Positions 9,525 to 19,348 are shown, counted from the stretch's first letter. The stretch is DNA of 64,000 bases from JAODBJ01 sp963782465 (GCA_963782465.1 CAWAJR010000003.1:1166121-1230120); one strand, 5' to 3'. Translations and numbers: made by a program. The notes: generated by a model from the letters alone, not told the origin.

Positions 9525-10748
9525 ATGTCTGGAGCGCATTCGCTCGGCGCGACACCGTTCGCCGACACCGACGACCAAGCCGCGTTGCGCGGCCTCGCCC
9601 GCGACGTCGCCGAGCGCGACCTCGCGCCGATGGCCCGCCACTGGGACGAGACCGAGGAGTTCCCCCAAGGGTCGTGGGACGCGATGCGCAAGGCCGAATT
9701 GTTCGGCATCACGATCAGTGAGCCCTACGGCGGCATGGGCCTCGGCGACATCGAAGCGGCCATCGTGCTCGAGGAACTCGCTCGGGTCGACGTATCGAGC
9801 GCCATCCTGGCGCAGCTGATCTTCAACGGGCCGCCACGCGCGATCCAGCACCTCGGCACCGACGCCATGAAGGAACGCTGGCTCCCGATGGCGGCGAGTG
9901 GCGAGGCGCTCTTCTGCATCGGTATCAGCGAGAGCGAAGCGGGCTCGGCCGTCGGCCACATGCGCGCCCGGCTCACCGAAGACGGCGACGGGTTCCGTCT
10001 CAACGCGTACAAGAACTACGTCACCGGCGGCCACAAGTCGCGAGCGTGCCTCGTGTGGTGCCGCTTCCCGGGCAGCAAGGGCACGAGGGGCATCGGCGCC
10101 GTCGTCGTCGACCTGGAACGCGACGGCGTGACCGTGGCGGGCACCCACGTGAAGATGGGCCTGCGGGGCACGAGCGAGGCCGAGCTCGCGTTCGACGACG
10201 TTCGCATCGACCGCGAAGACGTGCTGCTGTGGGGCGATCCCGAGAACAACGACGCGTTCAAGACGCTGATCTCGCACATCAACCACGAGCGGTGCGGCAA
10301 CGCCGCGATGTGCGTCGGCGCCGCGCAGGGCGCGCTCGAGTACGCGGTGCAGTACATGAACGAACGCAAGATCGGCGACCGGGCACTCGCCGAGCTGCAG
10401 GGCCTGCAGTGGAAGATCGCCGACATGACCGTGCAACTCGAAGGCGCGCGGGTGTTGTTGCAGCGAGCGCTGCACATGGCCGGCCCACACGGCACGCCCC
10501 CGCCGCTCGAAACCGCGCTCGCGAAGACGGCGGCCAACCTCGCGGCGAAGTTCGTGTGCGACGAAGCCATCCAGCTGCTCGGCGGCTACGGCTTCAGCCG
10601 CGAGTACCCCGTCGAGCGTGCGTACCGCGACATCCGTGGCCTCTGCATCGGCGCCGGCACCGTCGAGGTGCAACGCAACCTCATCGGGTCCTCGGTGTTG
10701 CGCGGGCAGGCGCCGGCCAGCAACGGCTGGAAGCAATACCGCGGCTGA
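9525..10748 (+). CDS. Acyl-CoA dehydrogenase
   Basis: A 407-residue flavoprotein of acyl-CoA beta-oxidation. The all-alpha N-domain (LRGLARDVAERDLAP), the middle beta-domain (FCIGISESEAGS, YKNYVTGG) and the C-terminal helices (HERCGNAAMCVGAAQGALEYA, IQLLGGYGFSREYPVERAYRD) are complete. The position that is glutamate in MCAD-type enzymes (YEGT) is IGAGT here, so the catalytic base must lie elsewhere or the enzyme works with a partner. The ligase starts one base after its TGA, implying co-transcription. The 47-bp palindrome is directly upstream. Confidence 0.9.
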   Translation: MSGAHSLGATPFADTDDQAALRGLARDVAERDLAPMARHWDETEEFPQGSWDAMRKAELFGITISEPYGGMGLGDIEAAIVLEELARVDVSSAILAQLIFNGPPRAIQHLGTDAMKERWLPMAASGEALFCIGISESEAGSAVGHMRARLTEDGDGFRLNAYKNYVTGGHKSRACLVWCRFPGSKGTRGIGAVVVDLERDGVTVAGTHVKMGLRGTSEAELAFDDVRIDREDVLLWGDPENNDAFKTLISHINHERCGNAAMCVGAAQGALEYAVQYMNERKIGDRALAELQGLQWKIADMTVQLEGARVLLQRALHMAGPHGTPPPLETALAKTAANLAAKFVCDEAIQLLGGYGFSREYPVERAYRDIRGLCIGAGTVEVQRNLIGSSVLRGQAPASNGWKQYRG

Positions 10749-10749
10749 C

Positions 10750-12468
10750 GTGCTGCGCCCGACCTACACGCACCCGCGGGCGCCCGAGTACGAACAACCG
10801 GGCGGCGCGTGGGACATCCCCTCGCTCGACGCGCTGCTGACGCACGCCGTGATCGACCGCGACCAGTCGGCCCGGCTGGTCGTCGACGGCGACGTCGTGC
10901 TGCGTGCGGAAGACCTGTGCGCCGGGGTCGCGAAGCTCGCCGGCGGCCTGCAACGCCTGGGCGTGCAGGCCGGCGACGTCGTGACCTGGCAGTTGCCGAA
11001 CTGCGCCGACGCCGTGTTGCTGTACCGATCCTGCTGGAAGCTCGGCGCGATCGCCGCGCCGGTCCACCATCAGGCGAGCGCGCTCGACGCGGCCGCGATG
11101 TTGACGGAACTCCAGCCCCGTGCGGTGTTCGGCCTTGCCGGTTCGTCGCTCCTCGACTGGCTCGGCGCGGTCGAGGTCGGTAGTGGCGCGTGGGACGTCT
11201 TGTTCGACACCACGACCGACGACACCTCGTGGGAGCAGGCGGTGTGGCGCGACGGCACCGCGCTGGCCGCGGTGCTGCACACCGCGGGTTCGAGCGGCGC
11301 CCCGAAGGCGGTCCTGCACAGCCAGCGCACGCTCGCGTACAAGGCCGCGCAGATGGCGGCCGTGCACGGGCTCGGCCCCGGCGACTGCGTGCTGATGCCG
11401 GCGCCGCTCGCGCACGTGTCGGGGCTGCTCAACGGCATCACCCTGCCGGGCGCGGTGCCGTTCCGCAGTGTGCTCATGCGCCGCTGGGACCCTGAACTCG
11501 CGCTCGATCTCATCGAGGCCGAGCAGGTCACGTTCATGATCGGGCCGCCGACGTTCTTCGTGTCGCTGATGCACGCGCCCGGGTTCTCGACCGACCGCGT
11601 CGCGAGCCTGCGATTGGTCTCGAGCGGCGGCGCCGGCGTGACCGAAGCCTTCGTCGCCGACGCGTCGCAGCGCCTCGGCTGCGTCGTGAAGCGCACCTAC
11701 GGATCGACCGAGGCACCGACCATCGCGACGAGCCGGCCCGGCGACGATCCCGACGCGGCCCGACGGTTCGACGGCCGGGCGATCGGTGCCGTCGAGCTCC
11801 GCATCGACACCAACGGAGAACTCCTCGTGCGGGGCCCGGAAGTGTGCTGCGGCTACATCGACGCCGCGCAAACCGCCGGCGCGTTCACCGCCGAGGGCTG
11901 GTTCCGCACCGGCGACCTCGGCGCGCTGGCCGACGGGTGGCTCACCATCGTCGGCCGGATCAAGGACGTGATCATCCGCGGCGGCGAGAACATCTCCGCG
12001 GCCGAGGTCGAGAACGTGCTCGAGTCGCACCCCGACGTCCGCCAGGCGGTCGTCGTCGGCTACCCCGATGAACTGATGGGTGAACGGGTCGGGGCGTTCG
12101 TCGTCGCGCCGGCGACGTTCGACCTCGACGCCGCCCGCGAGTGGTGCGGCGAACGCGGCCTGGCCCGTTACAAGTCGCCGGAGCGCGTGTTCACCGTCGA
12201 CGTATTGCCGTTGCTCGCCACCGGCAAACCCGACCGTGGCGCGCTCGAGGGAACGCGCGCTCACGCTCTCCACGGGCTGACGTCGACTCCCATCATCTCG
12301 AAACCCTTGATGATGGCCTTCGGGTTGAGCGTGCCCGGTGCCCAGTGGAAGTTCCACATGCGCTCCGTTGCGACGTTCTTGACGAACATCTTCGCCTGGT
12401 CGAGGGTCACGAGCACGCCTCGCCGCCCCGTGTCGCGTTCGTACCGGGCCGCGTGCTCGGCGTCGTGA
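10750..12468 (+). CDS. AMP-dependent acyl-CoA synthetase/ligase
   Basis: About 572 residues if the frame is taken to its stop. GTG 10750 follows the preceding TGA by one base. Adenylation motifs appear in order: HTAGSSGAPKAVLHS (phosphate loop), YGSTEAPT, GWFRTGDLG, GRIKDVIIRGGENISAAEVE and the lysine region ATGKPDRGAL near residue 500. It activates a carboxylic acid to its CoA thioester, probably for the dehydrogenase just upstream. The family normally ends soon after GKxDR, but this frame runs 190 more bases, antisense to the next gene. A +1 shift would meet a TGA at 12278-12280. Confidence 0.88.
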   Translation: MLRPTYTHPRAPEYEQPGGAWDIPSLDALLTHAVIDRDQSARLVVDGDVVLRAEDLCAGVAKLAGGLQRLGVQAGDVVTWQLPNCADAVLLYRSCWKLGAIAAPVHHQASALDAAAMLTELQPRAVFGLAGSSLLDWLGAVEVGSGAWDVLFDTTTDDTSWEQAVWRDGTALAAVLHTAGSSGAPKAVLHSQRTLAYKAAQMAAVHGLGPGDCVLMPAPLAHVSGLLNGITLPGAVPFRSVLMRRWDPELALDLIEAEQVTFMIGPPTFFVSLMHAPGFSTDRVASLRLVSSGGAGVTEAFVADASQRLGCVVKRTYGSTEAPTIATSRPGDDPDAARRFDGRAIGAVELRIDTNGELLVRGPEVCCGYIDAAQTAGAFTAEGWFRTGDLGALADGWLTIVGRIKDVIIRGGENISAAEVENVLESHPDVRQAVVVGYPDELMGERVGAFVVAPATFDLDAAREWCGERGLARYKSPERVFTVDVLPLLATGKPDRGALEGTRAHALHGLTSTPIISKPLMMAFGLSVPGAQWKFHMRSVATFLTNIFAWSRVTSTPRRPVSRSYRAACSAS

Positions 12469-12986
12469 ACGAAGTTCATCGAGTCGCACATGGTGCGCAT
12501 GTCGACGTTGTTCCAGTCCCACGGGGTGAGCGAGATGTGCAGCACCGTGCTCGGTGGCGTGATCGACTGCACCTCGAAGTTGCGCGATACGAGGGTGACC
12601 GGATCGAGGCAGCACGCGCAGTGCCCTTCGATGCGCACCGTCTTGTCCTTGAACGGCGGCATGTTCGAGAACGCCACCGCTTCACTCGCGCAGCCGGCAA
12701 AGCTGTGGAACTTGTCGTCGACGTAGGCGCGAACCTGGCTCGGGAAGCTCGAGAACGGCGGTGCCTTGACCAGGTTGCAGTTCTGCGAGTCTTCGTCTAC
12801 CACGACGACGATCCCGAGCTGTAACTGCTTGTAGGCCTGGATGATCTGGTGCCGGTCGAGATCGAGCTCCTCGTGCACCTCGCGCAGCGTCGGGCCGCGA
12901 CCGTTCTCACACCAGAATTCGAACACGAACGCGCGGACACGCAGTGCGTCCTCGGAGAACTCGAAGCTGGGAACGTTCTGCGGCAT
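12261..12986 (-). CDS. Alkylmercury lyase (MerB)-like protein
   Basis: A 241-residue protein with an N-terminal winged-helix-like region (GPTLREVHEELDLDRHQIIQAYKQL) and a MerB-like core. The three MerB active-site positions can be lined up by eye as Cys99 (CASEAVAF), Glu102 in place of the usual Asp, and Cys167 (MCDSMNF). A CACC cluster at 123-126 matches the region around a further MerB cysteine. MerB cleaves carbon-mercury bonds, but no merA, merR or merT is nearby, so organomercury resistance is doubtful. The 3' end overlaps the convergent ligase frame. Confidence 0.72.
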   Translation of the reverse strand: MPQNVPSFEFSEDALRVRAFVFEFWCENGRGPTLREVHEELDLDRHQIIQAYKQLQLGIVVVVDEDSQNCNLVKAPPFSSFPSQVRAYVDDKFHSFAGCASEAVAFSNMPPFKDKTVRIEGHCACCLDPVTLVSRNFEVQSITPPSTVLHISLTPWDWNNVDMRTMCDSMNFVHDAEHAARYERDTGRRGVLVTLDQAKMFVKNVATERMWNFHWAPGTLNPKAIIKGFEMMGVDVSPWRA

Positions 12987-13031
12987 CTGATCTCCTCGGC
13001 GCGACGGTTGGCCTGTGCGCCGGGAGACTAT

Positions 13032-13721
13032 TCACGACGACGAAGGTCGCGCGAGTTGGGGGGCCAATCCCGTGTCGAGCACCACCCGGTCGCGATCGTC
13101 GGTCACCCACACCCGGCGCGTCGAACTGAGCGGCAGCGCCGAGTTCATGTCGACCGAGACTTCACCGTTGCTCGCCTGGAAGGTTCCCGCCGCGACCCGC
13201 TTGCCGTCGTCGCCGGTGAGCCAGAGCCAGTACCACTCGTTGTCGTTGCTGAGACCGGTCACGTGGAGGGCGACTTCGGTGCCGTACTCGCGTTTGTGCA
13301 ATACCGCCCTCGCCTCGACACCCTGCGGCGCGACCGTGAACGCGACCGGTTGGCCCGGATGCGATTCGTGCAACGACGTCCCGAGCGCGAACAGACCGAG
13401 CGCGGCCGCGACGGCGGCGACCGCCGTGATCCCGACCACCACGAAGTGCCGGCGATGACGCTTGCGTTCCGACGCCCGCGCCCACGCGAGACGCCCGAGA
13501 ATCCGGTCGCCGAGGACCGCGGGCGGATCGGTCGGCGCCGCGAGGTGCGAGGTGTCGGCCGATGGCAACGCCCGGGCGACGGAACTCAGGTCGGCGAGTT
13601 CGGCCCGGCAGGCGGGGCAGCCGTCGAGATGGGCCTGCATCGCGACCCGCTCACTCGCGCCCAGGCGGTCGATCGCGAAGGCCGCGAGCTCGCCGCGCCA
13701 CTCCCGGCACGACTCAGTCAT
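13032..13721 (-). CDS. Anti-sigma factor with zinc-finger domain
   Basis: A 229-residue membrane protein. HLDGCPACRAEL gives the HX3CX2C zinc-binding motif near residues 28-36. A transmembrane helix (FVVVGITAVAAVAAALGLFAL) lies at about 107-127, followed by an extracytoplasmic domain ending VLDTGLAPQ. The gene overlaps the sigma factor's stop by eight bases, so the pair is translationally coupled. It most likely binds and silences that sigma factor. The external domain resembles anti-sigma K-type (RskA) domains, judged from pattern only. Confidence 0.85.
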   Translation of the reverse strand: MTESCREWRGELAAFAIDRLGASERVAMQAHLDGCPACRAELADLSSVARALPSADTSHLAAPTDPPAVLGDRILGRLAWARASERKRHRRHFVVVGITAVAAVAAALGLFALGTSLHESHPGQPVAFTVAPQGVEARAVLHKREYGTEVALHVTGLSNDNEWYWLWLTGDDGKRVAAGTFQASNGEVSVDMNSALPLSSTRRVWVTDDRDRVVLDTGLAPQLARPSSS

Positions 13722-14256
13722 CTCCGCTCCACCCGAGTTCTTCGAGCGCGAGCCGCATCGCCTTCAACGCGTAGAACACCCGGCTCTTCACCGTGCCGAC
13801 GGGAACCCCGAGATCGGCCGCGACCTCGCCGTAGGCACGGCCCTTGTAGTGGACTTCGACCAGCACGACGCGATGTTCGTCGCCGATCATCCGCAGCGCC
13901 TCTTCCACCTGCCACGCGACGAGGACACGGTCGATGTCGTCGGCAACCGTCGCATGGTCCGACGACGACTGGCTCGCGCCCGACGCGAGCTCGGGCCGGA
14001 CCGCACGTGCCCGGCTCTGGTCGATCACGACGTTGCGAACGATCGCGAACAACCACGTGCGGAGCGACCCGAGCGTCTCGTCGAACCGTTCGGCGGCCTG
14101 CCAGGCGCGTACGAACGTCTCCTGCACCGCCTCTTCGGCAAGGCCGGAGTCGCCGAGAGAGCGGAGCGCGAAGCGGTACAGCTCCGGCCCGTGTGCCGCG
14201 TAGACGGCACGGACCCCATCGTCCGAAGCGAGCGCCGCGCGCGTGTCCGTTCCCAT
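13714..14256 (-). CDS. ECF RNA polymerase sigma factor
   Basis: About 180 residues. Region 2 reads VYAAHGPELYRFALRSLGDSGLAEEAVQETFVRAW and LRTWLFAIVRNVVIDQ; region 4 reads VLVEVHYKGRAYGEVAADLGVPVGTVKSRVFYALKAMR. ATG 14256 is chosen over ATG 14280 because a promoter matching GAACC-N16-CGTAT ends at 14268, which puts transcription start near 14261; the longer form would begin upstream of it. Regulation is probably by the coupled anti-sigma factor and by autoactivation from that promoter. The divergent lipoprotein has the same promoter. Confidence 0.88.
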   Translation of the reverse strand: MGTDTRAALASDDGVRAVYAAHGPELYRFALRSLGDSGLAEEAVQETFVRAWQAAERFDETLGSLRTWLFAIVRNVVIDQSRARAVRPELASGASQSSSDHATVADDIDRVLVAWQVEEALRMIGDEHRVVLVEVHYKGRAYGEVAADLGVPVGTVKSRVFYALKAMRLALEELGWSGDD

Positions 14257-14267
14257 TTCGACCAAGG

Positions 14268-14293
14268 ATACGGAGGCCATCCCCGATCGGTTC
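14268..14293 (-). promoter_or_regulatory. ECF-type promoter of the sigma gene
   Basis: On the minus strand GAACC (14293-14289), a 16-base spacer and CGTAT (14272-14268) match the usual ECF -35/-10 layout. The predicted start is only about five bases before ATG 14256. It mirrors the promoter at 14300-14325. Confidence 0.6.
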
Positions 14294-14299
14294 ACGGCT

Positions 14300-14325
14300 G
14301 AACCCCGCTGCCCCCGGCTCCGTAT
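14300..14325 (+). promoter_or_regulatory. ECF-type promoter of the lipoprotein gene
   Basis: GAACC (14300-14304), a 16-base spacer and CGTAT (14321-14325) are identical in elements and spacing to the divergent promoter of the sigma gene. The two -35 elements form the palindrome GGTTCA-CGGC-TGAACC at 14289-14304. Confidence 0.6.
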
Positions 14326-14353
14326 GCCCGCGGGACCCTTTCGAGGAGGACAC

Positions 14354-14926
14354 ATGAGATTCCGTGGTGCATTCAGCCTGATCACGTCGCTCGCGCTGAG
14401 TGCCGTGGTGCTCGCGGCGTGCGGGAGCAGTTCGAGCAACGCGTCGTCGACCGGCACGACGGCAACGACCGCAGGCGGGAGTGGGGCGACATCGGGCGCG
14501 ACGGTGTCGCTCTCGTCGACCGCGCTCGGCCCGACGCTCGTCGATGCGCAGGGGCGCACGCTCTACGTGTTCAAGAGCGACACCCCAGGCAAGAGCAACT
14601 GCAACGCCGGCTGTGACGGCACCTGGCCGCCGCTCGTGGCGCCCGCCACGATCACCGTCGGCGCCGGGCTCAACCAGGCCGACTTCACGACGATCACCCG
14701 AGCCGACGGGACCAAGCAGGTCGCCGACCTCGGATTGCCGCTCTACACGTTCTCGGGCGACGCGAAGCCGGGCGACACGGCCGGCGACGGGCTCGGCAAC
14801 CTCTGGTACGCGGTCGGTACGTCCGCCAAACCGGCGACCGGGTCGAAGCTCGCGTCGTTGACGTCACCGGGCACGGAGGCACCCGCGCCCGCGACGACCG
14901 ACACGACGTCGGGCTACAACTACTGA
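14354..14926 (+). CDS. Lipoprotein with COG4315-type secreted repeats
   Basis: A 190-residue protein starting at ATG 14354 with GAGGAGG five to six bases upstream. The lipobox is VLAAC at residues 17-21, followed by a Ser/Thr-rich linker. Two copies of the secreted repeat then follow: one with LVDAQGRTLYVF and CNAGCDGTWPPL, the second with TKQVADLGLPLYTFSGD and GDGLGNLWYAVG. This family is widespread in actinobacterial envelopes and its role is unknown. It is divergent from, and shares a promoter type with, the ECF sigma unit, so it is probably a direct target. Confidence 0.85.
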   Translation: MRFRGAFSLITSLALSAVVLAACGSSSSNASSTGTTATTAGGSGATSGATVSLSSTALGPTLVDAQGRTLYVFKSDTPGKSNCNAGCDGTWPPLVAPATITVGAGLNQADFTTITRADGTKQVADLGLPLYTFSGDAKPGDTAGDGLGNLWYAVGTSAKPATGSKLASLTSPGTEAPAPATTDTTSGYNY

Positions 14927-14945
14927 CCCCTCAGATACTGCCCCG

Positions 14946-15974
14946 TCAGACGATGCTCCGGCCCGCCTCGACGCGAGGCCGCAACAGCGAGGTGAGGCGG
15001 GCGCGGTGCCACGACGCGTCGCCGAACGTCAGCTGGTCGAGCTGAGCCCGCTTGAGGAAGAAGTGCAGGTCGTGCTCCCACGTGAAGCCGATCCCGCCGT
15101 GCACCTGCAGCGCGGAAGCCATCACCCGCTTCGAAGCGTCGGCACCCCACACCTTCGCGGTCGACGCGGCCACCGAAGCGTCGGGATCGGCCGAACCGAT
15201 GCACCACGCCGCCCAATAGACCGTGGAGCGCATGCCTTCGACGTCGACGAGCATGTCGGCGCAACGGTGCTTCACCGCCTGGAAACTCCCGATCGGCCGG
15301 CCGAACTGGACGCGGTCCTTCGCGTAGTCGACGGCCATGTCGAGCGCGCGCGACGCCCCACCGAGCATCTCCGCCGCGACATATGTCGCGCCACGATCGA
15401 TCATCGCGTCGCGTAACGCTTCGTCGCCGAGCCGTGTGGCCCGGCCCCGATCGAAGGCGAGCCAACCGAGTTCGCGGGTGAGGTCCATCGCCGGCTCACG
15501 CGCCGGCTGCATCGTGGCGTCGAGTTCGAGCGCGTACACCCCGTCGTCAGCGATCACGACCGCGACGTCGGCGCTCGGCGCGTAGGGCACCGGCGCGAGT
15601 TTGCCCTCGCGCGACCAACCAACGCAGGCGATCGCGTCTCCGTTCACCAAACGTTCGACGGTCGCGTCGTCGCCGGCCGCCGCGAACGCACGGGCCGCGA
15701 GCACCGTCGGCAGGAACGGCACCGGGGCCGCGTGGCGCCCGATCTCCTCGAGCAACACCGCGACCTCGACCGCGCCGAGCCCCAACCCGCCGTGGCGCTC
15801 GTCGGCGTCGACCCCGAGCCAACCCTGCTCGGTCATCGCGCCCCACAGCGCGCGGTCGAATGGCTCGGTCGTCGTGGTGTGAGCGCGCACCTGTGCGGGC
15901 GACGCGAGGTCGTCGAGCATCTCGCGAGCGCCGTCGCGCAACGCAACCTGGTCGTCGGAAAGATCGAAGTCCAT
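14946..15974 (-). CDS. Acyl-CoA dehydrogenase, short form
   Basis: A 342-residue enzyme starting MDFDLSDDQVALRDGAREML. Core features are GWLGVDADERHGGLGLGAVEVAVLLEEIG, DRVQFGRPIGSFQAVKHRCADM and HGGIGFTWEHDLHFFLKRA. This short class, with the GFTWEHD motif, is often one subunit of a heteromeric acyl-CoA dehydrogenase in actinobacterial steroid and lipid side-chain degradation. Its partner could be the 394-residue enzyme at 18163, though the two are not adjacent. It is 12 bases downstream of the hotdog-like gene and probably co-transcribed with it. Confidence 0.88.
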   Translation of the reverse strand: MDFDLSDDQVALRDGAREMLDDLASPAQVRAHTTTTEPFDRALWGAMTEQGWLGVDADERHGGLGLGAVEVAVLLEEIGRHAAPVPFLPTVLAARAFAAAGDDATVERLVNGDAIACVGWSREGKLAPVPYAPSADVAVVIADDGVYALELDATMQPAREPAMDLTRELGWLAFDRGRATRLGDEALRDAMIDRGATYVAAEMLGGASRALDMAVDYAKDRVQFGRPIGSFQAVKHRCADMLVDVEGMRSTVYWAAWCIGSADPDASVAASTAKVWGADASKRVMASALQVHGGIGFTWEHDLHFFLKRAQLDQLTFGDASWHRARLTSLLRPRVEAGRSIV

Positions 15975-15986
15975 GGGGGGCCGAAT

Positions 15987-16718
15987 CTACGATGCGAGCC
16001 GCACCCAAGTGGCACGGGAGTACGCGACGAGCCCTCCCTGCCGGTCGCGGAGCGCCGAACCCGCGAACAGCTTGCGACCGTCGACCTTCTCCCGCCACGA
16101 ACTCGCGACGTAGGTTTCGCCGCCGCGGACAGGAGTGTCGATGTGCACCGCGAACCGCCCGAGCACGTAGGGCGGCGGCAGCTCCGGTTCCAGGTACATC
16201 GCGAACCCGCTCGGGCAGTCGAGCGCGCTCCACACGATCTCGTCCGGCACTCGGCCGTCGGGGCCGACCACCGAGGCGGCCGGCTCCCACACCGCCGCCG
16301 CGACGTCACGGCCGGGGATCGGTGTCGCGAACAGGCGCAGGCCGTCACCGGCCGCGCGATCCGTGCCGCAGGTGAAACAGGTCGGGAACGGGTGGGACTC
16401 GGGTGACTGCAGGACACGGGCCTGGCCCGCGACGGCGTGGGCGGCCTCCACCGTGACCGGCTCCGGCACCACGATCTCGATCGTCGTCGGCGCCGCCTCG
16501 GCCAGCACCGTGTCGCCGTCGCAGAGGAGCACGGGTACACCGACCTCTTCGGGGCCGGGCACGACGACCTCCAGGTCGCGGTCGATGGGTACCGGCCGGC
16601 GCAGGGTGACCTCGGCGTCGCCGGGGACATAGCTCGCGAGCAGCCCGCAGATGTAGCCGCCGTTCGCACTGTCGGGCGGTCCGCAGAACCGCTTCGCCAC
16701 CGTGATCGTTCCGCGCAT
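15987..16718 (-). CDS. Probable hotdog-fold thioesterase-like protein
   Basis: A 243-residue protein starting at ATG 16718 (MRGTITVAKRF). GPPDSANGGYICGLLASYV resembles the substrate-helix start of hotdog-fold proteins, and TLRRPVPIDRDLEVVV the following strands. A second similar half begins after CFTCGTDRAAGDGL (CXXC) and ends with a WREKVDGRKLFAGSAL strand. A double-hotdog acyl-CoA thioesterase or dehydratase is likely, but no catalytic residue can be assigned with confidence. It sits upstream of the acyl-CoA dehydrogenase at 14946 on the same strand. Confidence 0.6.
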   Translation of the reverse strand: MRGTITVAKRFCGPPDSANGGYICGLLASYVPGDAEVTLRRPVPIDRDLEVVVPGPEEVGVPVLLCDGDTVLAEAAPTTIEIVVPEPVTVEAAHAVAGQARVLQSPESHPFPTCFTCGTDRAAGDGLRLFATPIPGRDVAAAVWEPAASVVGPDGRVPDEIVWSALDCPSGFAMYLEPELPPPYVLGRFAVHIDTPVRGGETYVASSWREKVDGRKLFAGSALRDRQGGLVAYSRATWVRLAS

Positions 16719-16794
16719 TCCCGCATCGTCGCGCTCGGGGGGCCGTCGAGGTCGAGCGGTAGCGTGGGGTCGAGCGACGGTAGGAGCGAAGCGC

Positions 16795-18096
<1,302 letters not shown>

Positions 18097-18098
<2 letters not shown>

Positions 18099-18143
18099 CG
18101 TGCGTCGATAGCTATCGCATAGCGATAGCTATCGACGCACGTC
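18097..18143. repeat. 47-bp palindromic repeat, copy 2
   Basis: Perfect 21-base arms (18097-18117 and 18123-18143) around the spacer CATAG. The left arm begins within the gltA stop codon. It contains two CGATAGCTATCG palindromes, as in copy 1. It may end gltA transcription as a hairpin, or act as an operator for the dehydrogenase that begins 20 bases on. Confidence 0.85.
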
Positions 18144-18162
18144 GTTGTAGTGTCGGCGGCCG

Positions 18163-19347
18163 ATGGACCTGACGTCGACGTCAGCTGAGGCGGCGCTTCG
18201 CGACGACGTGCGCGCCTGGCTCCGGGAGCACTTGCCGTGGGAGTACGGGCGCGGGCTGCCGCCCCGCTTCGACGACCTCGCCGAAGAAGTCGCGTTCGGG
18301 CGCGAATGGCAGGCGAAGCTCGCGTCGGGACGCTGGGTCGGGGTTGCCTGGCCGGAGGAGTTCGGCGGTCGTGGCGGCGGCCCGGTCGAGCACTACATCG
18401 TGACCGAGGAGCTCGCGCGTGCCCGCGCGCCGGAGCTGGTCGGCCGGATCGGCGTGAACCTCGTCGGGCCGACACTGCTCGCGCACGGCACGCCCGACCA
18501 GAAGGCGCGCTTCCTGCCGCACATCCTCGACGCGAGCGAGATCTGGTGCCAGCTCTTCAGCGAGCCCGGTGCGGGGAGCGACCTCACGTCGTTGGCGACC
18601 CGGGCCGAAGCCACCGAGGGCGGCTGGGTGCTCAACGGACAGAAGGTGTGGACGAGCTACGCGCAGTTCGCCGACTGGGGTTGGTGCCTCGCGCGCACCG
18701 ATCCCGACGCACCGAAGTCGAAGGGCATCTCGGCGCTCGTCGTCGACATGCACGCGCCCGGCGTCGAAGTGCGACCGCTACGCCAGATCACCGACGAGTC
18801 CGAGTTCAACGAAGTGTTCTTCACCGACGTGTTCATCCCACGCGACCGTCTCGTCGGCCCGGAGCACGGCGGCTGGCAGGTCGCGAACTCCACGCTCACG
18901 CACGAACGCGGCGTGAACCCGCGCCAGCTCGTCGCGCACTCGCAACTGCTCGACGAACTGTGGAAGCTCGCCAGCGAACGCGGCGCGCTCGACGACCCTC
19001 GCCTCGCGCCGCGGCTCGCGCAGGCGTTCACCGAAGTGCGCATCTTCCAACTCCACAACTGGCGCGCGATCTCCCGCACCGCGAAGGGGGCCGAACCGGG
19101 CCCGGTGGGCAGCATCAACAAGTTGTGGTGGAGCGAGATGAGCAAACGCCTGCACGACACCGTGATGGCCGTCGTCGGCGACGCGGCGCCGCTGTGGCAC
19201 GGCGCGGGCGACAACCCGGGCGACGGCGCGTGGCAACGTTCGTGGCTCTACTACCAGGCATCGTCGATCTGGGCCGGCACCAACGAGATCCAGCGCAACG
19301 TGATCGGCGAGCGCACCCTCGGCCTCCCCCGCGAACCCCGCCCCTGA
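18163..19347 (+). CDS. Acyl-CoA dehydrogenase, long form
   Basis: A 394-residue enzyme. The start MDLTSTSAEAALRDDVRAWLREHLPWEYG is typical of actinobacterial FadE proteins. Also seen are LFSEPGAGSDL, GQKVWTSYAQFADWG, the HERGVNPRQL helix and SIWAGTNEIQRNVIGERTLGLPRE at the C-terminus. WAGT replaces the YEGT glutamate, as in many heteromeric lipid- or steroid-chain dehydrogenases. The operator candidate CTGAC-N6-GTCAG lies within codons 3-8, and the 47-bp palindrome ends 19 bases upstream, so control at the start region is likely. It converges on the gene at 19412. Confidence 0.9.
   Translation: MDLTSTSAEAALRDDVRAWLREHLPWEYGRGLPPRFDDLAEEVAFGREWQAKLASGRWVGVAWPEEFGGRGGGPVEHYIVTEELARARAPELVGRIGVNLVGPTLLAHGTPDQKARFLPHILDASEIWCQLFSEPGAGSDLTSLATRAEATEGGWVLNGQKVWTSYAQFADWGWCLARTDPDAPKSKGISALVVDMHAPGVEVRPLRQITDESEFNEVFFTDVFIPRDRLVGPEHGGWQVANSTLTHERGVNPRQLVAHSQLLDELWKLASERGALDDPRLAPRLAQAFTEVRIFQLHNWRAISRTAKGAEPGPVGSINKLWWSEMSKRLHDTVMAVVGDAAPLWHGAGDNPGDGAWQRSWLYYQASSIWAGTNEIQRNVIGERTLGLPREPRP
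18169..18184. promoter_or_regulatory. Operator candidate CTGAC-N6-GTCAG, site 2
   Basis: CTGAC-GTCGAC-GTCAG begins six bases after the A of the start codon of the acyl-CoA dehydrogenase. The spacer is itself GTCGAC, so the whole 16 bases are a perfect palindrome. A position overlapping the start would suit repression of a leaderless or short-leader transcript. Confidence 0.55.
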
Positions 19348-19348
19348 A

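Noticed and set aside
14278..14280. ATG 14280 as the start of the ECF sigma factor
   Set aside because: It lies upstream of the -10 element at 14268-14272, so a transcript from that promoter would not contain it.
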